Positions 16,303 through 27,410 of a DNA stretch of 64,000 nt are shown here, piece by piece. The stretch covers positions 2,285,418 through 2,349,417 of the forward strand of contig NZ_CP009687.1 in the NCBI RefSeq assembly GCF_001042715.1. Direction: 5' to 3'. A model generated the notes under the pieces. It was not told the origin of the DNA and searched no databases. It was given only the letters and a program-made list of their open reading frames with translations. The translations under genes and the position numbers were made by a program. The number at the start of each line of letters is the position of its first letter. Position 1 is the stretch's first letter. The DNA is from Clostridium aceticum (GTDB lineage: Bacteria; Bacillota; Clostridia; Peptostreptococcales; Natronincolaceae).

Positions 16303-19300
16303 TTATATCCTAGCCAAAAGGTCAGCTGTAGGTGATTTTTTTCCTTCTTCTTGAGGAATCTTTATTCCTTGAAATTTACTGTAATTTGCTTGTACTCCCT
16401 CATCTAGATCAATCTGTATTTTCTGATTCGCTACATGAGCCATTACTTGATCATACATACAACACTGCATTATTTGTTTATTTATATTGTCTTTTCTTTT
16501 AAGGGTAGCAGCCTTTTCTTTTATTGATAGCTCAGATGCAAGAAGGAGGTCTAATCGCTTTACCTCCGCTTCATATTTTTTTTGCAATTTATGAAGATAA
16601 TCTGTTCTTACCCTTGCTACCGTTGAAATGTCATACCGATGCATATAAATAAGTGCCTTAAAACCATTTTCTTTTCCACTATCAAATAACCAGTAAATAG
16701 GACGCTTATTGTAGGTTTTTATATGATCGTTGTAAAAATCTTTTAAGAAGTATCTTCTTATAACTTGTCTTGATGTCTCATTAGGTTTCTTACCTAAGGT
16801 TTCAGCCAGGTAGTTCAGGTTTTCTTCTAATGCTTCTTCCCCAAAGCTTACTTTTATAAACGCTACAAATCTGTTTAATAGGTCATCTTCAAAATAATCC
16901 TCATCTGCTACTAAAATAATGTTGTCCTTAGTTACATCTATCGATGACCTTCTCCAGCCTTGACTGGTATGAATTTTTACTTCTCTCTCTTCTACCTTAA
17001 ATTTATCATTAAATTCTCCTCCTGCGTAAATCAAACCCTCTTCATCTAAGGAATAGCGACCAAACATACAGCCTACTGCATAGGAAATAAAAGATTTCAT
17101 ATCCTCTTCTCTATCTGCCCTTCTTATGGTAATATCCTGAGCCTTCACTTCTGGTGAAAATTCATCTTTCAAGTCATAAGCTTCAATAAATATTCTATTT
17201 AATTCTTCTTCATATGATTTTAATTCATCAAATCGTCTATTTGTATCCTCTATCCATTCCTCAAAAGCATTTTCTATCTTATTTGCTTGCTGATTACTTT
17301 TTATTGCTGCATAACTTAATAAGGGATGGTGGTTAAAGTCCCATGAGGTCTCATAGAAATCCCAGTCTTTTTGGGCGATTTCAATACATTTAGAAACCAA
17401 TACTTTGATAGATTGAATTTTTTCCTTTTCTAAGATTACAGGAATATTTTTTATATCTCCTACTTGTATATTGATGGTGGGATTTAAAATATCTATGTAA
17501 TGCTTTGATAACTTAGAAGCCATCAAACCTAAAATATAAAATAACTTTTCTCCTTCAATAAAGATCATTGATCCAGCAACATCAAAAATAAATCCATTTG
17601 GTGTAAATCTAGGCCCTAAATCTTTTCCGATAAATGTATAAGTAATTCCTTGTTTAAAATAAAATTTTTCATTTTTTATCGTTCTGGAATAACTACCATA
17701 TAATTTTTTTGCATATTCTTTTACTTCTTCTCCATGATTTGCCCAATTAATTACAAACTCATTATTTCCGTACCACTTTCTGTAGCCCCCACCCTTATTA
17801 TAAGGTACCCACTTCAGGGGAAAATCTTCTAAAAGCATTGAAGGAAATTGTATCTTACAAACACTGACTTCATACCATAACCTAAGAAATCTATTGTTAT
17901 CAGATGTTGCCATACCTTGGCGAGGTTTTGCGATTTCTTCTAATTTCCTTCCTTTCAAAAATGTTTTTATTGTTTTTTCGCTAGCCCAAAAAGCTATCTT
18001 ATTATCTGGTATGCTTTTAAACAAATCAGTATTCAGCACATGAAGATTCTTGGAAAAACTTTTCTTTATCCTTTCTGTCTTTTCTTCCTTTTGGAATGCA
18101 TCAAAATCCTTATCTAATTTTAAGAAGCTTGTGTTATACTTATTATCATCTTTCCTTATAACAAAAGTACTAATAGCCACAGATGCATCCTTAAACCCAT
18201 CATCTGGCAGCTGTATTAAACTGGTTAATTGATAATTATTTATAATCAGTTCCCTTAAATTTTTATAGGATGAAATGTATTGCCATACATTTGGTGTCAT
18301 TAAACCCATAAAACCTGATGCTTTTGTATAATCTATATTTTTAACAATAAAAACTGAAAAAAGATCATACTTATATGCTTGAAAATGATCTTCTATATAC
18401 TTTTTAAGTTTATCATTTAGCCTCCTTAGTCCGCTATAGGGAGGATTTGCCACCACTACATCATACTTTTCACTCATGATCTTAGCCTGTTTAATAAGTC
18501 TTGGAAATTTTTCTAGAATGATTCCTCTATACTGCATATAAAACAGATCTATGATTTCGCCTTTTTTCATCTCTTCTAGTATATTTTCAATGGCATGAAA
18601 ATCTATTGTCTTCACGTCTAATATAGAACCATAGTCTTTTGCATCCTGAAAGGTTTTTAACAAATATTCAGCATCCTTCTTGTATTGTTGCTTGTCTTCT
18701 GTTTGTTGTAAATGCAAGTCACTCCTATCAAAATATTCTATGACTTCCTTAGGAATATCATTACTTTCTTGAATAGAACAGATATTTAAATCAATCTTTT
18801 TTCTAAAAATCCTTCTATTCTTACTTCTAGCCTTCATCAACAATGCAAAGGCGGCCAACTGTCCTGCCCGATCGTCTATATCTAGTCCATATAAATTTTT
18901 CTCTAAAATCAATTGAGGAATGTCTCTTTCGGAATAATTAGCCTTTAAATAGATATCGTATAATACATCAAAGGCATAAACTAAGATATGTCCACTGCCC
19001 ATAGCAGGGTCCAATACTTTTATTTCCTCTGGGTTCAAATTAGGATTTTTAAGTACATCTAACTTTTTTTGTACCTCTGGGTCCTGGGAAGCCTCTTTTA
19101 AGTAAAATTTCCACTGGGATTCTAATGCTTCATCTGGATGAGATTCTAGCCAAAGCTTTCCTAAAGAGTTTTCTACCATGTATTTTACAATCCACTTTGG
19201 TGTAAATAATTGGGTAGCAGCTGGGATATTCTCCTTTGTAATTTTCTTATTCTTCTTTAAATCTGCAAATACTTCATCCTTCTTCTCCGAAATATAGTAT

Positions 19301-19938
19301 TGATACAACCACCCGATGATCTCTACTTGGTCTTTATAATCTTCTTCATCAATAGATTCTACTAAATCTCTAACTACAGAACCTTTTGTCAATAAGTAGT
19401 CCGGCAAGAGAAGTTCTGTATCATCAGCTATTTTTTCAAATACCATGGGCATAATCTCACCCAGCTGATTGCACTGTTTAATAAGAAGGTATTTGTATAA
19501 GTCCTCTGCATCATTTGCATCCATGAGTTTATAAACCAGCTCTTGATCAAGATCCAACTCTGTGTTTAGAGCTTCCTTTAGAATATCTGGCTCCCCTCTT
19601 CCCTCCGAAGAGGACAAAACCCTTACATCTAAGTACCCATTGATCTCCATAAAACGAAGAGCAATAAAACGATTAAACCATGTATAAGCTACCTCCTCCA
19701 TAACCTGTTGGAATCCTTTTTCCTTGATCTTAGCTATTAATTTTTCCCTTTGTTTTTCTTCATATTTTTTATAAACTTTACTATTTTCTAGACCCTTGAT
19801 TCTAAAACCACCTTCAAAGGCCTCAATACCCTTGATTCCATTCTCAGCAATCCCTAGCTCATAAGCTTTTTGGATGATATTCTCAATCAACTTCTTCCTT
19901 GCCCTAACAGCAAAGTTTCTAATAGCAGTTTTGTTCAT
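16303..19938 (-). CDS. pglX: BREX-1-type adenine-specific DNA methyltransferase PglX
   Basis: Puts the N6-methyladenine host mark in BREX phage exclusion. 1211 residues, the usual length. The N-terminus MNKTAIRNFAVRARKKLIE is characteristic of BREX-1 PglX. SAM-binding motif I is VLDPAMGSGHIL (about 295) and catalytic motif IV is VVANPPYSGLRRL (about 490); both are intact. The C-terminal half carries the specificity/coiled region. The ATG follows GAGGAGTAAGGATAT. It stands alone: downstream is the convergent EAL gene and upstream the CRISPR array. brxC is about 18 kb away on the same strand, and pglZ, brxA, brxB and brxL are not in the window. Confidence 0.92.
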   Translation of the reverse strand: MNKTAIRNFAVRARKKLIENIIQKAYELGIAENGIKGIEAFEGGFRIKGLENSKVYKKYEEKQREKLIAKIKEKGFQQVMEEVAYTWFNRFIALRFMEINGYLDVRVLSSSEGRGEPDILKEALNTELDLDQELVYKLMDANDAEDLYKYLLIKQCNQLGEIMPMVFEKIADDTELLLPDYLLTKGSVVRDLVESIDEEDYKDQVEIIGWLYQYYISEKKDEVFADLKKNKKITKENIPAATQLFTPKWIVKYMVENSLGKLWLESHPDEALESQWKFYLKEASQDPEVQKKLDVLKNPNLNPEEIKVLDPAMGSGHILVYAFDVLYDIYLKANYSERDIPQLILEKNLYGLDIDDRAGQLAAFALLMKARSKNRRIFRKKIDLNICSIQESNDIPKEVIEYFDRSDLHLQQTEDKQQYKKDAEYLLKTFQDAKDYGSILDVKTIDFHAIENILEEMKKGEIIDLFYMQYRGIILEKFPRLIKQAKIMSEKYDVVVANPPYSGLRRLNDKLKKYIEDHFQAYKYDLFSVFIVKNIDYTKASGFMGLMTPNVWQYISSYKNLRELIINNYQLTSLIQLPDDGFKDASVAISTFVIRKDDNKYNTSFLKLDKDFDAFQKEEKTERIKKSFSKNLHVLNTDLFKSIPDNKIAFWASEKTIKTFLKGRKLEEIAKPRQGMATSDNNRFLRLWYEVSVCKIQFPSMLLEDFPLKWVPYNKGGGYRKWYGNNEFVINWANHGEEVKEYAKKLYGSYSRTIKNEKFYFKQGITYTFIGKDLGPRFTPNGFIFDVAGSMIFIEGEKLFYILGLMASKLSKHYIDILNPTINIQVGDIKNIPVILEKEKIQSIKVLVSKCIEIAQKDWDFYETSWDFNHHPLLSYAAIKSNQQANKIENAFEEWIEDTNRRFDELKSYEEELNRIFIEAYDLKDEFSPEVKAQDITIRRADREEDMKSFISYAVGCMFGRYSLDEEGLIYAGGEFNDKFKVEEREVKIHTSQGWRRSSIDVTKDNIILVADEDYFEDDLLNRFVAFIKVSFGEEALEENLNYLAETLGKKPNETSRQVIRRYFLKDFYNDHIKTYNKRPIYWLFDSGKENGFKALIYMHRYDISTVARVRTDYLHKLQKKYEAEVKRLDLLLASELSIKEKAATLKRKDNINKQIMQCCMYDQVMAHVANQKIQIDLDEGVQANYSKFQGIKIPQEEGKKSPTADLLARI

Positions 19939-20145
19939 ATATCCTTACTCCTCTTGATCTTCAGATTCATTTTCATTGTCTTTGTCGTGATGTCTTATTC
20001 ATCCTGCTTTCATTTATAGGTTCATTATATCATTTTATATTAGTCATTGTTTTATAATTTCATATCCCCCAACTCTAAAAAGCATAATTTCACCAGCTTA
20101 CTCAGGAAGTCTCTTGATTTTTTACTACTGTTATTTAATTTTTAA

Positions 20146-23100
20146 ATTTACATTCTACTGTAGTTCTATTAAAGGAATCAATTTCTTTTTCTCTTTCATC
20201 AATTTCAATTAGATTTACATTCTACTGTAGTTCTATTAAAGGTAACGCCTCCTAGCTACCGAAGTAGTTTTACTACCGAATTTACATTCTACTGTAGTTC
20301 TATTAAAGGCCAGTAATCCTTGTTCAATGATCCCATTGGTTTCAAATTTACATTCTACTGTAGTTCTATTAAAGGTGTAGCAGGGCGCAGGATGAAATCA
20401 GAGATCTAGCAATTTACATTCTACTGTAGTTCTATTAAAGGTAAAAGGTCAGATGTTTATGATGTTATTTCAAATGATATTTACATTCTACTGTAGTTCT
20501 ATTAAAGGAAGAGAGGTAACAAAGATGATAGAATTCTTTAAAAATATTTACATTCTACTGTAGTTCTATTAAAGGGTTAAAGCTTTTCTTATTCTCTTCT
20601 CCGTCTTAATATTTACATTCTACTGTAGTTCTATTAAAGGATGGTTGGAAAAGTCGGTAGCTTTTGGTTATATAGTTATTTACATTCTACTGTAGTTCTA
20701 TTAAAGGCAATACATCTGTAAAACGTATATCTTGGGATTATTATTTACATTCTACTGTAGTTCTATTAAAGGCCTGCAACTAATGTAGCTAGTAACTATA
20801 CAACTCAATTTACATTCTACTATAGTTCTATTAAAGGATTGTTCGCTTTTAAAGTACGCACTAATCTTAATGAATTTACATTCTACTGTAGTTCTATTAA
20901 AGGTAGTCCTTCCTGTGGTCGTTAATTGATCAATGTCAACATTTACATTCTACTGTAGTTCTATTAAAGGTGCTACTTGCTGCTCTCTATTAGCGTTTTT
21001 ATTTCTATTTACATTCTACTGTAGTTCTATTAAAGGCCTACCCTGACGCTACAACAGCCAATGGGAAAGTTAATTTACATTCTACTGTAGTTCTATTAAA
21101 GGGGAACTTTAACCAGGCCGCGCCTTACGAAATACAAATATTTACATTCTACTGTAGTTCTATTAAAGGAGCAAGCTATGAGAGGGGTGAATATTGCCCT
21201 CCAAACATTTACATTCTACTGTAGTTCTATTAAAGGCCTTCGCTAATACTTGCCTGGTCCCCCCTGGACTACATTTACATTCTACTGTAGTTCTATTAAA
21301 GGACATTCTGGTGATTATGAAGGTCAACCTGTAGAATCATTTACATTCTACTGTAGTTCTATTAAAGGTCTTCACCGGCAATGGAGTTTATTAAGGTCAT
21401 TAGTATTTACATTCTACTGTAGTTCTATTAAAGGCAATCTTTCCCTGACACAATCCCCTTATGTTTGCCTAATTTACATTCTACTGTAGTTCTATTAAAG
21501 GTATCTAACTTTTTCATTCGCTGAAGTTCCATAAACTCATTTACATTCTACTGTAGTTCTATTAAAGGGAAAAGATATTTGCTCTGGACTAGTCCACGTG
21601 ATGGTATTTACATTCTACTGTAGTTCTATTAAAGGATGATCAAGTTCAGCATTAGCCATGTCCCATACTTCAATTTACATTCTACTGTAGTTCTATTAAA
21701 GGTGTGCAACAAGCACCTTGAAACAGGTGTTATTTTTAATTTACATTCTACTGTAGTTCTATTAAAGGTAACTTTCTGATATCAAAGCTTTGCTTAACAA
21801 TCTTTATTTACATTCTACTGTAGTTCTATTAAAGGTTGTAGAGGCCTTCGCCAGCTACTTCCCTTATACGCATTTACATTCTACTGTAGTTCTATTAAAG
21901 GTTTGTGTAGATCGTCCCGGGGCTGTACCCCTATGGCCATTTACATTCTACTGTAGTTCTATTAAAGGGTGAAGCTGGGGAAGTACAAAACGCTATTAAA
22001 AAAAATTTACATTCTACTGTAGTTCTATTAAAGGATACTTCCCTGGCGCAGCTGTTCGGCTAGTATCTGCATTTACATTCTACTGTAGTTCTATTAAAGG
22101 GAAAAGCGCAGCCATTACCAGGAACTAGATAAAACAATTTACATTCTACTGTAGTTCTATTAAAGGTAGAATACCGGATGAAATACCGAACTTACTTGTA
22201 CTATTTACATTCTACTGTAGTTCTATTAAAGGTATTGCTAAAGCCTGTGGTGCTACTGCTCTAACTGTATTTACATTCTACTGTAGTTCTATTAAAGGAT
22301 GTACTCAAATACTAAAAAAAAGAGTTCGTAAAGAAATTTACATTCTACTGTAGTTCTATTAAAGGTACAGTTTCTGCATTTTTAGCAATTGCAAAAGCCT
22401 GATTTACATTCTACTGTAGTTCTATTAAAGGTTATTGCTAATAATGATTGTGTTTTAGATTTTACACCATTTACATTCTACTGTAGTTCTATTAAAGGGG
22501 TAACCGTAGGCGCGAAACTCATAAGGTAAATCTTATTTACATTCTACTGTAGTTCTATTAAAGGGATTTCATTTAGCAGAAAGTAGATCTGCAAATTACA
22601 CATTTACATTCTACTGTAGTTCTATTAAAGGTAACCAAAAAAGATGAAAAAGACGTAGAAAAAAGAAATTTACATTCTACTGTAGTTCTATTAAAGGTTG
22701 AAAGAGTAAATTTTAGTGTTGTTACCGCTGCAGCATTTACATTCTACTGTAGTTCTATTAAAGGTTAACAATTCATCATAGGCTAGCTTGTGTTCATTTT
22801 CATTTACATTCTACTGTAGTTCTATTAAAGGTACATAGTTTTTTAATTATGCGAAGGGGTGATTTTAATTTACATTCTACTGTAGTTCTATTAAAGGATA
22901 ATCCCATATATCTTTTTCCAACCAAACAGCCAAATTTACATTCTACTGTAGTTCTATTAAAGGTACATCTCAATTTTTACTCCTACATATTTCTTCTCTA
23001 TTTACATTCTACTGTAGTTCTATTAAAGGGCTAAAACAAAAATGGCTTTAATGCGAGCCGAAATTAATTTACATTCTACTGTAGTTCTATTAAAGGCAGA

Positions 23101-25419
23101 AAAACCTAAAGAAGAAACTCCAATAGTGACGCATTTACATTCTACTGTAGTTCTATTAAAGGGCCAAAATAGAAATATCAAAGTCTAGGATCAGAGAAAT
23201 TTACATTCTACTGTAGTTCTATTAAAGGTATCCAAGGCAATACTTCATATATCCGCTCTACCACAATTTACATTCTACTGTAGTTCTATTAAAGGCAAGG
23301 AGTTTACTTCTTTCAAAATCAATTTCATCTACATTTACATTCTACTGTAGTTCTATTAAAGGCTACACAGGAGAAGCACAAAGTTTTACAGTGCCAAGAT
23401 TTACATTCTACTGTAGTTCTATTAAAGGAGGGCGTTAGCAGCTGCGCCCATTTGGTCGATACTGATTTACATTCTACTGTAGTTCTATTAAAGGACAGGG
23501 TGCCTTACCATCCCCCAGGCCTGTTATTCCATTTACATTCTACTGTAGTTCTATTAAAGGCACAACAAATATGGCTTGCCGATGATAATACGCAAATTTA
23601 CATTCTACTGTAGTTCTATTAAAGGTTGAACAAGAATTAATTGGTTTTCTAGTAAAAATTATTTACATTCTACTGTAGTTCTATTAAAGGTTCTTTTCTA
23701 ACTTGCAACAACAAACCCATTAACGCATTTACATTCTACTGTAGTTCTATTAAAGGTGTACAGAAGTCCTAAAAAAGAGAGTTAGAAAAGAACCTATTTA
23801 CATTCTACTGTAGTTCTATTAAAGGCATTGAAATGCCCGTAGGAGAGTTTAAACTTTCCTTTATTTACATTCTACTGTAGTTCTATTAAAGGGAACCACC
23901 AGAAGGTTATTATTTAGCCTTTAGCGGATTTACATTCTACTGTAGTTCTATTAAAGGTCTTTTAATTCGGAACAACAATATCTAACAATTCTAGTATTTA
24001 CATTCTACTGTAGTTCTATTAAAGGTGCATCTACAGGCCATATGATTACACCTTTGATGTATATTTACATTCTACTGTAGTTCTATTAAAGGTCAGCATT
24101 ACACATGCATGGACTGTGGAGAGCAGAATTTACATTCTACTGTAGTTCTATTAAAGGGGTAAAACTACTACGGCAGTATTAACCCGCTTTTTATATTTAC
24201 ATTCTACTGTAGTTCTATTAAAGGTACTGTAGTCCCTGCGGCAGCTGTAGAGCCTCCTGCATTTACATTCTACTGTAGTTCTATTAAAGGCATCATTATC
24301 TTTTGCTTTTACATGTATATTCCCTACATTTACATTCTACTGTAGTTCTATTAAAGGATATTTTTTACCCCGGTTTGGGCAAGCTTTTAACCTATTTACA
24401 TTCTACTGTAGTTCTATTAAAGGAAATATTCAAAAATTTTCCATGCTTTTTCTTTATCTATTTACATTCTACTGTAGTTCTATTAAAGGCCACCTATGCC
24501 GGCATTCTCTCAGGAATTAAAAAGATTTACATTCTACTGTAGTTCTATTAAAGGCTTTAGTAGAAGCGTTAAGTTAGGAGGGATGTTAAAATTTACATTC
24601 TACTGTAGTTCTATTAAAGGGTAAACGTCCTGTATTAGCGTATAACGGTCGAAAGGATTTACATTCTACTGTAGTTCTATTAAAGGCATGTCCCAGTCCC
24701 CAGTCATGAGTCCTGTTATAGTTATTTACATTCTACTGTAGTTCTATTAAAGGGATACGCCATACTTTTGCAACACATCTATTGAACAAATTTACATTCT
24801 ACTGTAGTTCTATTAAAGGTGAAGCCATAGCTCAAGCATGGGGGAATATAGATTTATTTACATTCTACTGTAGTTCTATTAAAGGTAATCTAATGATACT
24901 AAAAAATACTCTGCTATATTCATTTACATTCTACTGTAGTTCTATTAAAGGTAATTAAAGCTATAGGTGTTATAGCAGGTATAATAGCATTTACATTCTA
25001 CTGTAGTTCTATTAAAGGTTAATTTTTCGCAACAATACCTAGCTAATCTAGTAGGATTTACATTCTACTGTAGTTCTATTAAAGGGGATAATCCACCTTT
25101 ATATGCTGTTCTCGTTACAAGATTTACATTCTACTGTAGTTCTATTAAAGGCGTTCATGTTGTCCTGGATAATTAAGTCCTTACTTATATTTACATTCTA
25201 CTGTAGTTCTATTAAAGGCATACGATCGTAAATGCAGTGAATGATTATGTTAATAAATTTACATTCTACTGTAGTTCTATTAAAGGGTATTATTCTATAG
25301 TTTCTAGAATTACCTCTACCATATTTACATTCTACTGTAGTTCTATTAAAGGCACACCACTGAAGAGCATAAGGTAAAACTTAAGGATGATTTACATTCT
25401 ACTGTAGTTCTATTAAAGG
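20146..25419 (-). CRISPR. Type I-B CRISPR array, 80 repeats and 79 spacers
   Basis: By hand I count 80 copies of a 30-bp repeat separated by 79 spacers of about 35-39 bp (mean 36.4). Read on the minus strand the repeat starts CCTTTAATAGAACTACAG and ends GAATGTAAAT, giving the 8-nt ATGTAAAT tag left by Cas6 in clostridial I-B systems. The array is therefore read leftward, with the leader and newest spacers at the 25.4-kb end beside cas2 and the oldest near 20146. I saw one variant repeat, at 20808-20837 (G to A at 20822 on the plus strand). The spacers look like coding DNA of phage or mobile elements; two examples are in the findings. Confidence 0.98.
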
Positions 25420-25604
25420 GCGTTCATTTCAAAGCACTTGTACTACTAGTTTGTAGTCTTACTTTCTGTCTATATATGATTTAAAAGTCCCTCTGAATCA
25501 TATAAAACATGCTTTTTCTCTAAAAAATCCTTTCCGTATAGGGCGTAGTAAACTTTGTCGATATCCATCTATTTATACATTACTACAGGTCGACAGATTA
25601 TCAT
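25420..25604 (-). promoter_or_regulatory. CRISPR leader
   Basis: 185 bp between the leader-proximal repeat and the cas2 stop, AT-rich and without a gene. Its place follows from the repeat orientation and the position of the cas genes. On the minus strand it has TATAAAC/TATATAGA-like stretches that could act as -10 elements, but no certain promoter can be named. Confidence 0.65.
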
Positions 25605-25883
25605 TTAAAAAAAATTAGATGTCTTATCATCTTTTAATCCTAAAAACTCCTTAGTTAACCATTTTTCATCCCTACTCTCAAATATTACAAGAGAATCTTT
25701 ATGATCCCGTATATACTGACCTAGTTCTTTTTTTAACTTCATTAAATTTAATTCTGTTAAATTTCCCTCAAATACAGATTTTTGTATATGAGTTAAATAT
25801 CGCTTACATATTTTAAAGGTATTTCTCTGCACTTTAGCACCATCTTTATCCATCATTATATCATACATTAAAACTACGTACAT
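25605..25883 (-). CDS. cas2: CRISPR-associated endonuclease Cas2
   Basis: Partner of Cas1 in the adaptation complex that integrates new spacers. 92 residues from ATG 25883 (MYVVLMYDIMMD), where GGTGGTGAT lies seven bases upstream; the longer frame would run back into cas1. It has the ferredoxin-like start YVVLMYDI with the conserved Asp, then KVQRNTFKICKRYLTHIQKSVFEG, typical of I-B Cas2. It starts four bases after the cas1 stop and is the last cas gene before the leader. Confidence 0.95.
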   Translation of the reverse strand: MYVVLMYDIMMDKDGAKVQRNTFKICKRYLTHIQKSVFEGNLTELNLMKLKKELGQYIRDHKDSLVIFESRDEKWLTKEFLGLKDDKTSNFF

Positions 25884-25887
25884 ACCA

Positions 25888-26880
25888 TCACCACCAAATT
25901 TTAAATCCATTATACCTTTTTTCTTCAATTATATCCTTTATAAGCTTATAGCACTCAAGCCTGATAAGATATCTATAGGATACCTCTCTTCCTAGATCCC
26001 TGTGGTTAATAGTTTGCTTAAGTCGCCGATCATACTCTAAGAGTATCTTTTTTTTCCCACTTTCTTTTAAGTATAGGAAGTTAGATTCTTTTTCAAAGTC
26101 CTCTTCAGTAATTTGATTTTTATTAAGCAATGAAAATATCATTCTTTCTCCAATTAAGGGTTTAAATATTTCTGATATATCTAACGATAGCGAAAATCTC
26201 TTGCTTCCTGGTTCATGTAAGAAACTTATTGTAGGATTTAACTGAGTTTTGTATATTTCAGAAAGAACAGTTGTGTATATAAGACTATTTACAAATGAAA
26301 TCAGGGAATTTATCATGTTATCAGGTGGTCTTTTCACTCTTTTTTCGAAAGCTATATCTTGTTTTATAATGCTGTTCCATGTGGCATAGTATGTTTTTCT
26401 TATATTGCCCTCTATTCCCATAAGTTGGTGTATATTTGTTCCAAAATCTAGCTTATTCATTAAACTTTCTATTTCTTTCACAGGATTGTCCAAGTCAATA
26501 CCTCTACGGTTATAGTATCTCAAATTTCTGTAGATATTGTATGAAGCCGATTTCAATATCTCTTTGGCAATTCTTACTCGTTCCTGTTGATCGTCATATT
26601 TTTTCACTTGATTTACTAGCAAATAGCCACTCACATTGCTTTCTCTAGGATAAAAGCTGCCGCTATAAAAGCCATAGTAGTTAAATATATGCATTGTTAT
26701 CTTCTGTTGAGATAAAAAATTTAATAGCTTAGTATTCATCTGGACTTCTCCAAATAGATAAATCTCATCTGTGACTTCAGCCTTTAGATTTTTCTTTTCT
26801 CCTTCTAAGGTTGTTATAATAATGTTATTATCTTTTCTTTTTAAGTCGCCATCTTTAAAAATATAAAAAGTCTCTCCCAT
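25888..26880 (-). CDS. cas1: CRISPR-associated integrase Cas1 (type I-B)
   Basis: Integrase of the adaptation complex. 330 residues: an N-terminal beta domain (about 1-90, GETFYIFKDGDLKRKDNNI) and a helical catalytic domain. The conserved metal-binding residues are seen in the HEPGSKRFSLSLDISEIFKPL block (His and Asp, about 222-243), with a Glu upstream. The start ATG follows AGGAGGAGGAT. It is spaced nine bases from cas4 and four from cas2. Confidence 0.96.
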   Translation of the reverse strand: MGETFYIFKDGDLKRKDNNIIITTLEGEKKNLKAEVTDEIYLFGEVQMNTKLLNFLSQQKITMHIFNYYGFYSGSFYPRESNVSGYLLVNQVKKYDDQQERVRIAKEILKSASYNIYRNLRYYNRRGIDLDNPVKEIESLMNKLDFGTNIHQLMGIEGNIRKTYYATWNSIIKQDIAFEKRVKRPPDNMINSLISFVNSLIYTTVLSEIYKTQLNPTISFLHEPGSKRFSLSLDISEIFKPLIGERMIFSLLNKNQITEEDFEKESNFLYLKESGKKKILLEYDRRLKQTINHRDLGREVSYRYLIRLECYKLIKDIIEEKRYNGFKIWW

Positions 26881-26889
26881 ATCCTCCTC

Positions 26890-27381
26890 CTATATGTAGC
26901 AAAGTTCATAGTAAGCACATTTTTTACATATAGCTTTTTTGCTGATTGCTGGTGGTAACTTTGATGACCTTATTTTTTCTATCTCCTCTAGAATTTTTTG
27001 CAGTTCTTTTTCATCTTGCTTGTCTAAAAATACATCTTCTCTTTTTCTTAAAAGAGGATAATCTAGTATACCTTTTTCTATATCAACACCTTTTTGTTTC
27101 AATAGCCATATGTAGTATTTTAATTGCCATTTAGATGCATCCTCTATTTTCCTTGATTTCTTAACCTCATGTATAACTTTCCAGTCTTTGAGAAAATCTA
27201 TATTGATGTTTTCATCAATTAGAATATTTTTCTTTTCTCTTTTGTAGGATGTTTCATCTATCAATTTTCCCATACTTACTAAGTCACTACCTTGTTCCAT
27301 ATTAAGATCATTCATAAAAAACCATAACTTTCTATGACAAACAAAGTAGTAATAAATCATAACACCAGTTACTTTTTCCAT
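26890..27381 (-). CDS. cas4: CRISPR-associated exonuclease Cas4
   Basis: Trims prespacers and selects the PAM end together with Cas1-Cas2. 163 residues. Four cysteines for the Fe-S cluster are visible: C15 (YYYFVCHRKLW) and C152, C155 and C161 (ICKKCAYYELC). The nuclease core has GKLIDE, LKDWKVIHEVKKSRK and WQLKYYIWLLK, in line with the Cas4/RecB family. It is the usual short form of I-B systems. Confidence 0.95.
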   Translation of the reverse strand: MEKVTGVMIYYYFVCHRKLWFFMNDLNMEQGSDLVSMGKLIDETSYKREKKNILIDENINIDFLKDWKVIHEVKKSRKIEDASKWQLKYYIWLLKQKGVDIEKGILDYPLLRKREDVFLDKQDEKELQKILEEIEKIRSSKLPPAISKKAICKKCAYYELCYI

Positions 27382-27410
27382 ATTTACCGCCCTGCCTGAT
27401 AGAAAAATTT

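Noticed and set aside
21250-24542. Several short open frames inside the CRISPR array (repeat read as FTFYCSSIKG or LHSTVVLLK)
   Set aside because: They are the repeat translated in other frames; no ribosome-binding sites and no sense as proteins.
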